DNA from: Fomitopsis serialis
Taxonomy: Eukaryota > Basidiomycota > Agaricomycetes > Polyporales > Fomitopsidaceae
Direction: 5' to 3'
Length of the DNA stretch: 64,000 nt
Assembly: GCF_022376445.1 (NCBI RefSeq)
Contig: NW_025955057.1
Span: 1 to 64,000 of the forward strand
Under the pieces are notes generated by a model, which was given only the letters and a program-made list of their open reading frames with translations, had not been told where the DNA came from and did not search any database. The translations under genes and the position numbers were made by a program. Positions within the stretch are counted from its first letter, which is position 1; every line of letters begins with the position of its first letter. This document shows positions 58,265-64,000 of the stretch, piece by piece.

Positions 58265-60455
58265 TTAGACGGTGGTTTTGGGGGTTTGCCTCATTCCGTT
58301 CCATGGAGTACTCCGACCAGAAGCGAGCTGAGTCAAAGAACTCTGCCCCCCCAGGGCTGGAGATAGTGGTAGAGGTTAGGAATCAGCTAGTCCTCCTCGC
58401 GGGACATACCGGCACGGAAGTGGGTGACCCCAACGTCTGTCTGCTTTGACCACCGAAGATCGCTCTGTGGAATGAGGACGTGACCCATCGACAACATGCC
58501 GAGATCACCCAATTATTTCGGTGTATAGAAGACGACCGAAGGGAAACACGACGGCATCTTGGAGTTCAAGCCGATCTTGACACGTGTCTGGATCTTGTTC
58601 TCGGCCTTGACGAGGGAGTCCAATAGCTCGTTCGTGTGGATGACGGCCTCACGGTAGTACGTCATCAGACCAATGAGGGCGATGTTCCACTTGTTGACGA
58701 TCTTGGAGAACGTCGTCGAGCCTGAGCTCATCAAGACCTGACGAATTCGGTTGAACTGCTGGACACCTGCCGTGAACCAAGATTAGCACTGGCAAGCGAT
58801 TCGAGGGAAGTAGCGATGTTCGTCTGCTCATTGGTAAGATTCCATACGGCATCCTTCAGCGAGACATACGACAGTCTCGAGGCCAGCACCTCTTGTTGTT
58901 GTACCCGATGATGCTGTTGTTCGTTGGGTCAGGGTTCGCACTGAGATATCATTGGATGAGGTCTCGCGACTCTTCGGCCGTGAAGCGGAATAAGATGTGT
59001 ATGTGGTCGACGTAACGCGAATAGAGACGGATGGGATGACGCGTCTCGGTGGCGGAGTCGCGGTATTGCAGGAAGTTGTTCGGCATCTGCAGTGCTCCCG
59101 CCATCACTGGCGCGCTGAAGACCTAGGATGAGCAATTCCGGCTCTCGAGCCAGTGCATGGTAGCCGTGTAGATGGCGACGGCCTCCTCAGCACTGATGTA
59201 CGGACCGTCCTTGAGGTACCCGTGCTGTCTCTCCTGCTCAGCCTTAAGGTACAGGCGAGTGAGACGACTGAGGTTCTTCTTGACGACGGCCTTGTCGACA
59301 GTCGCTCCATGCCGGATACGCTGTTACGACCCTCGGACTGACACGCGAGCAACTTGCCGAGCCAGCGCTCGAGCAAAGGAACAATGCCGCGCATGAAGAA
59401 CAGCCAGACGCGCCAACCTGGGGCCCAGAACCCGACACCAGGACATTTGCCGACAGGACCGGTGTTGAAGCGATAGTAGATCAAGTGCTTGAGATCCTTG
59501 GTCATTCGTACCTGACGCATCAACTAGAATGAACGCAAGAGGGCAGCATGAGAGGTACTTGCCCCGGAAAGGAGGACAACGGACCTTGTACTTGTACCGG
59601 TACATACCCGTAAGGGCACCAATGTGCGCGAAGATGTACTGCAGCGCATCCGTGAGCTGGAATACATCGACGTTGCCGAGACGGAATTGGACGTGCGCGT
59701 CGACCACCAACTTCGCGAGACGAAGGATTTCACGGCAGAGATGGAAAGCATTGCCAAATCGCGACTTCTTACGCTCTTTGGTCGTGAGCGTCTTCACCGG
59801 CTTCAAGTTCATGTTGTACTCGAGGTGGAGATGGTTCAAGTTCTGGTTAAATGTGTCAGTGACAACGTTGACCACGCTTCCCGGGACAACGTACCTTTTA
59901 GTGGATGAGCAGGTTGAGCAGGTTGTAGCCCTGCCTGCAGACCCGCAGACCCGCCTCGACCCAGTCTAAGCGTGCGGTCTGGAAGAACTTGGTCACCTTG
60001 AGCTGCTTGAACAAGTTCTTCGACATGGCCTTCTCCGGGCGCGTCTTGAGTTCATTCAAGACGTAGCACTTGAGTAGCTTCTGATACGATACGCGAACCT
60101 TGACTGCCTGATTAGGAGGACAGTGCTCAAGATACCAGTCCTTCACGAGCGGGATATCCTGCGCTCAGCGCATACGCCCTGAGCGGCGGCTGTACGGTTC
60201 GGGTGCCCACCACAGCGCGATGGAATCCGCCGTAAGATCGCTCTCCAGCGGCTTGTCCTCGAGGAAAGGCTCGACCTCGTCAGGGAGCTCGGAGTCGTCG
60301 TCCTCAGCGTCATTTGGGCCAAAGATCGCGTCCTTGTGGGGAACAAGTGGCACGTTCTTCGGTGTGAAGCCACGCAGCGAGATGGTATTGATGAGAGGGT
60401 CGAAGTAGAACGCGCGAAGGCCAGGGTCATCGGTGCGAATGTGGCTGGATTACCC
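58265..60455 (-). pseudogene. PRP8: PRP8 fragment with retained introns, several deletions and nonsense codons
   Basis: PRP8 is the core protein of the U5 snRNP in the spliceosome. Minus-strand translation recovers long, nearly perfect blocks in order: [140 protein letters not shown] and [20 protein letters not shown]. Two spliceosomal introns are still present (51 nt at about 59845-59895 and 63 nt at about 59525-59587). Internal deletions remove stretches after LLACQSEGR, after HWLESR and after WPRDCRM. Stops include TGA at 60165-60167 and another after ESRDLIQ, both where Arg CGA is expected. The gene cannot function. Confidence 0.88.
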
Positions 60456-61044
60456 ATAGTCATCAGGAAAAACCTACATGTCTTAAGTGGTCTTGTACAA
60501 GCACCAGAGAGCACTGATGTCCCATAAGGCGCTTGAGACAAGTCCCAATCTTAAATGCTCTTTAGAAGTACACTGAAGCCGTAAAATGTCTTTATGGTTT
60601 GACAAAGACTGCTGATTGGTTCTTGCATTCGCTGCTTTATTCCTTCATATGAAGACACTCAATGGACTGTCTTTTACTCTTCTTTCCTCTTGTGCTTTTG
60701 CTCTCCATCTACTTCAGTACCCATGGTTCTCCAGCATTGTAAATTCACTCTAGGACGAGCATGCAAAATAACCATCCATTCGCAGTACTATTACAACAAA
60801 CAACAGGGGTATGCAAGGCACCATAGCAAGCAGACGAATCGCAGAAGAGATACAGCAAAAGTCAAACTACATCGTACAACATGCGCTCATATAGCGCTGC
60901 AATTCTGGGGATTATGTTGGAGGGGGTTCGACGTGACGGTGATGATGATGATGTTCCCTTTCACTGACCATTAGCCATCCTGCTGACCACACAGTTGGTA
61001 AACATACTCACCTTCGATGTCAGCTTTCATGACTACTCGCCTGC
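60456..61044. other. AT-rich intergenic stretch
   Basis: No gene seen. It begins where PRP8 homology stops at an intron-like AG and ends with the 3' end of the DUF6532-like gene. A GATGATGATGATG microrepeat lies near 60940. Confidence 0.5.
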
Positions 61045-64000
61045 TCACACATTCGACACTGCAAAGACAATCAATCAAATAAATATTCTGCCACAGCCAA
61101 CTAGGGAACGTACTGTCGCGATCGTTGTCGACAATGCGCTCAGATTCGTTCACATGCTCTGTGGCATTGCTGCCAGAAGCCTCTGGAGCCCCTTGAGCAT
61201 CGGCGTCGGCATCGGCGTCGGCGTCGGCGTCGGCATCACGGTCGTCGTCGAGTTCGTCCACATCGTGATGACCGACAGGCTTGGACGATGGCTTGGACGA
61301 TGATGGTGGCTTCCCAGATCCTCCAGACTTGCCACTGGCAGGCTTGGACGATGACGGTGGCTTCCCAGATCCTCCGGACTTCCTCACGCTTGACGACGTG
61401 CTCGCAACCTGTGACACCTGCTTCGTGTTCGCCGCAGACACCTGTGCCATGCTGATGGAATTCGTCCTCTTCCTCTCTTGCACAGGAGATACCTTGCCAA
61501 CCTTCGCACGCAGACGGTCCATTTTGAGGAAGCTTGAGCCCTGTGCATCGTCCTCAGACTCTTCTTTGTCCAACATGTTTGCTTTTAGACGACTCCTGTA
61601 GATTTTGTGAGCTCCTGCGTACGACCTGCACATGTCACGCCACGCACGAGATCTGAGCCCAGAGAATGGTCTTAGTCTCCTTGTAATGCTCAGGCGCTTC
61701 TTCCTTGAGTGTCTCAAGGATTGCCACCAGGCCATCCCACCTGCTACAATTCAGTATAATGCGCTAACAGTGTTGCAGTGACTCACTTCGCGGCGAACAG
61801 CTTGTTCGTGAAAAAGTTAGCATGGCCGTTGGTCACGACCTCCATCAACCCTAACTCGATCTGCTGAAAGGGTTAACAACGCTATGTGATCAGACTAATC
61901 CTACTCACAGCATTGCAGACAACAGCGATGAGATTGTCCGGTACCTTGCGAAACTCGTCCATCGCAGCATGCATGTTCGCATCGGCGCGCGCTCCCAAGG
62001 CCCAGTGTTGGTAGATCAGCTCCCCAATTGCCTCGTGGCGAAAGGGCTCATCCTCGTTCAATGTCGTCGCCTGTCCCTGAGGTCAGAGTGTCTAAGTATA
62101 CGTTATCGATCTCACTCACCTTCAAGTCCAATCGCTTGCGCTCGTCGAACACGATATTGATGTCGGCGAAGACAAAGTTCGGAATGTTGCGCGAACCCCC
62201 GTCCAGGACGTCCGTCGCGTGCGTGCGGAGAAGCCATGTAGCAAGACTACCTCTCTGCTCCGAAGTCAAGCCTTGCAAGCCGTACATCTGCTCGACGACA
62301 CCCTTGGCTTTCCTCTTGAGTTCGTTGCGGAATTGCGACGCGCATGCCCAGACCTAGATGGAATCAGAGTACCAACCTTGATACATGAACAACTCACTCA
62401 CCACAGTGTAGACCTTCTGCTGCAGTATCACACGCTTTTTCTCTTCCTCCTCCGCCTTCTCGTCGTCTTGCTTGGTACCCTTCACTTTCGCGTCGCGCTT
62501 GGGACCGTTGACCATCAGGAAGGCCCTCTTTAATGCCTTAATGCGCTTTCCCTCCTTATCTCGCAGCTCGCTTGCATCCATCACGGCGTCATGAATTAAG
62601 TCGTCTCGGTCCGGTAGTCGATCGCTGGGCACTGAGCTTTCCGACGTCCACGCGGTCTTGAGCGAGATTCGCAGGCGAAGGCAGTTCTGCGCTGCGGTGA
62701 CGAGGGCCTTGACGTCGAAGGTGAAATCGGCCGCCTTCGCTCGTTCTCTGCGCCCTCGACCCTTGGAGCGCTTCTGCGTAGCCTTTCCCGCACGCTCGGG
62801 CAAGACCTGTATGCTGAGCTACAAACCGAGTAGTAGAACATGATGGCTCACCACTACTCCATCGTCATCGTCATCAATCTCATCCTCATTTTCCTCTTCC
62901 TCGCCCTCTTTGCTATTGTCACTCCCTGCATAGTCGTCGTCAGCTCCCTCGTCATCGTCCTCACTCTCATCATCGTCACTCTTGTGGTCGTCGCTGTTGC
63001 TGTTGCTGTCGCTGTCGCCCCGAAGTCGATTCGCCTTCTTCTTCGCCTTGCCCTTGTCGTTGGTCAAACCGGATGTTGTTCCACGCACCGGCGACTAAAC
63101 AAGGAGAAGTTAGCACTTAATCAAACTGATGGAGCTATGCATACCTTCGTCGCTGCCGTCGGCACGCTGACGTAGACTTTGCGCTTCACCAGCGACGAGG
63201 ATGGCGAATTGACCGAGGATACTTTCTTCGCAGAAGACGGCAACCCAGTCGACTTCTTGGTATTCGAGGTGACCTGTTCATCCTCGCCGCCATCGTTTCC
63301 AGAATCTTCATTGACATGCCTAGCCTTGCCGTGCGAAGACGTCGTAGCACCTATAGTGTTAGTTCAGTCAATGCGATTACACCAACGCAGTGCTGCTCAA
63401 TGCCGCACCAAGTGACTTCGCGAGGCTAGCCTCTTCCTTGTCGAGAGTAGCTGATCTTCCGTGGATCGGTAGAGCTCCCTTGTACGCCGGCCTGGGCTTG
63501 GCTGAGGTGTGGTGAGGTCAGCAACAAATATCACTGCAGTGTACCACGTACGTCGCGAGGGGACTTTCTTCTCGTTTTCCCGATCCTTCTCATGCTCTTC
63601 AACGTGAGTCTTCTCGACTTGCAGCTCTTCACCCTCGCCTGCACTGTCCTTCGTCTCCGCATCGCCATTGTCCACTTCTTCTTCACTCTCAGGGCCTTCA
63701 TCGACCGTCTTCTTATTCTTCTTGCGCTTTGGCTGCTCTTCGTCTGAAGTACCCTCCTCTTCCCTAAGAATGTCGGCCGCTCTCTTGCGGATGCCTAGGG
63801 ATTGTCCTTTTCTCGTGAGTATAAGCTCTCATTGATACCGTACCTGCTATGTTGCACTCACCCTTCAGACGGGACTCGGCGCCAGCTTGCTTCGCATCCT
63901 TCGCTTTTTTGAGAAGCTTCGCTAAGGCCTGTGCGTCAGACTTGGACAGACCGCTGGTGTCGATGTTGGGAACGTCGCTCTCAGGCGACGCATTGGCCGT
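61045..64000 (-). CDS. DUF6532-like acidic nuclear-type protein, 5' end beyond the window
   Basis: Open at the right edge, so the N terminus is missing. From upstream to downstream on the minus strand: Lys/Glu-rich segments (KLLKKAKDAKQAG; EEQPKRKKNKKTVDEG), Ser/Lys linker, and a strongly acidic tract (DDESEDDDEGADDDYAGSDN). A globular domain follows (FDVKALVTAAQNCLRLRISL; VWACASQFRNELKRKAKGVV; FVFADINIVFDERKRLDLK; PFRHEAIGELIYQHWALGAR; IELGLMEVVTNGHANFFTNK). I read this as the basidiomycete-specific DUF6532 domain, from memory. The tail carries two GGSGKPPSSSKP repeats and a (DA)n run. The end at 61045 assumes a final intron; without it the frame runs to 60971. Function unknown. Confidence 0.65.
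61198..61238. repeat. GGCGTC / GGCATC hexanucleotide repeat in coding sequence
   Basis: About seven imperfect units encoding alternating Asp-Ala in the C-terminal part of the DUF6532-like protein. Such a tract is prone to length change. Confidence 0.8.

Noticed and set aside
1..64000. CRISPR arrays, bacterial operons, riboswitches and rRNA or tRNA genes
   Set aside because: Nothing of the kind was seen; short-intron gene structure shows the DNA is nuclear fungal.

Overview
The window is nuclear DNA of a filamentous basidiomycete, most likely a wood-decay agaricomycete of the Polyporales type. The signs are many very short introns (about 42-66 nt, GTRNGT donors, CTRAY-like branch points, YAG acceptors), tandem F-box genes, a Rua1-type zinc-finger regulator, a DUF6532-type acidic protein typical of basidiomycetes, and copia- and hAT-type transposons. 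No rRNA, tRNA, CRISPR or bacterial-style operon is seen. The exon models below were built by hand from splice signals and reading-frame continuity.

Layout. 1-2.4 kb: a frameshifted Ty1/copia gag (minus) and an unknown two-exon gene. 3.0-3.7 kb: mitochondrial ribosomal protein uS10m. 5.7-9.4 kb: two tandem F-box paralogues, with a decayed F-box-like gene at 12.6-14.3 kb. 10.4-12.3 kb: aldo-keto reductase copy A. 15-27 kb is the gene-dense core: an MFS transporter, a small secreted protein, a BAR-domain protein divergently paired with a Rua1-like transcription factor, and a secreted serine carboxypeptidase. 27.1-31.7 kb: aldo-keto reductase copy B, an inverted duplicate of copy A that has taken in a 2.1-kb transposon; copy A keeps the empty site. 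32.7-38.9 kb: an aldehyde dehydrogenase and the DNA-repair gene NBS1.

From about 39 kb the character changes. 39.0-45.1 kb is a gene-free, CpG-starved block holding a dispersed 320-bp repeat and a perfect 38-bp palindrome. 45.1-51 kb is a dead hAT transposon, itself interrupted by a 1.6-kb element with a 6-bp target duplication. 51-61 kb is a mosaic of low-complexity DNA, a GFAT (GFA1) gene fragment, an orphan ORF, a second hAT transposase that looks intact, and a heavily deleted intron-containing PRP8 fragment. The window closes inside a DUF6532-like acidic protein gene running off the right edge.

Housekeeping genes (RSM10, NBS1, BAR protein) alternate with accessory metabolism and secretion genes (AKR, ALDH, MFS, carboxypeptidase, secreted protein) and transposon-built DNA. 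The most informative structures are two nested insertions, each with an internal control: one has an empty site in a duplicate, the other lets the host reading frame be recovered.
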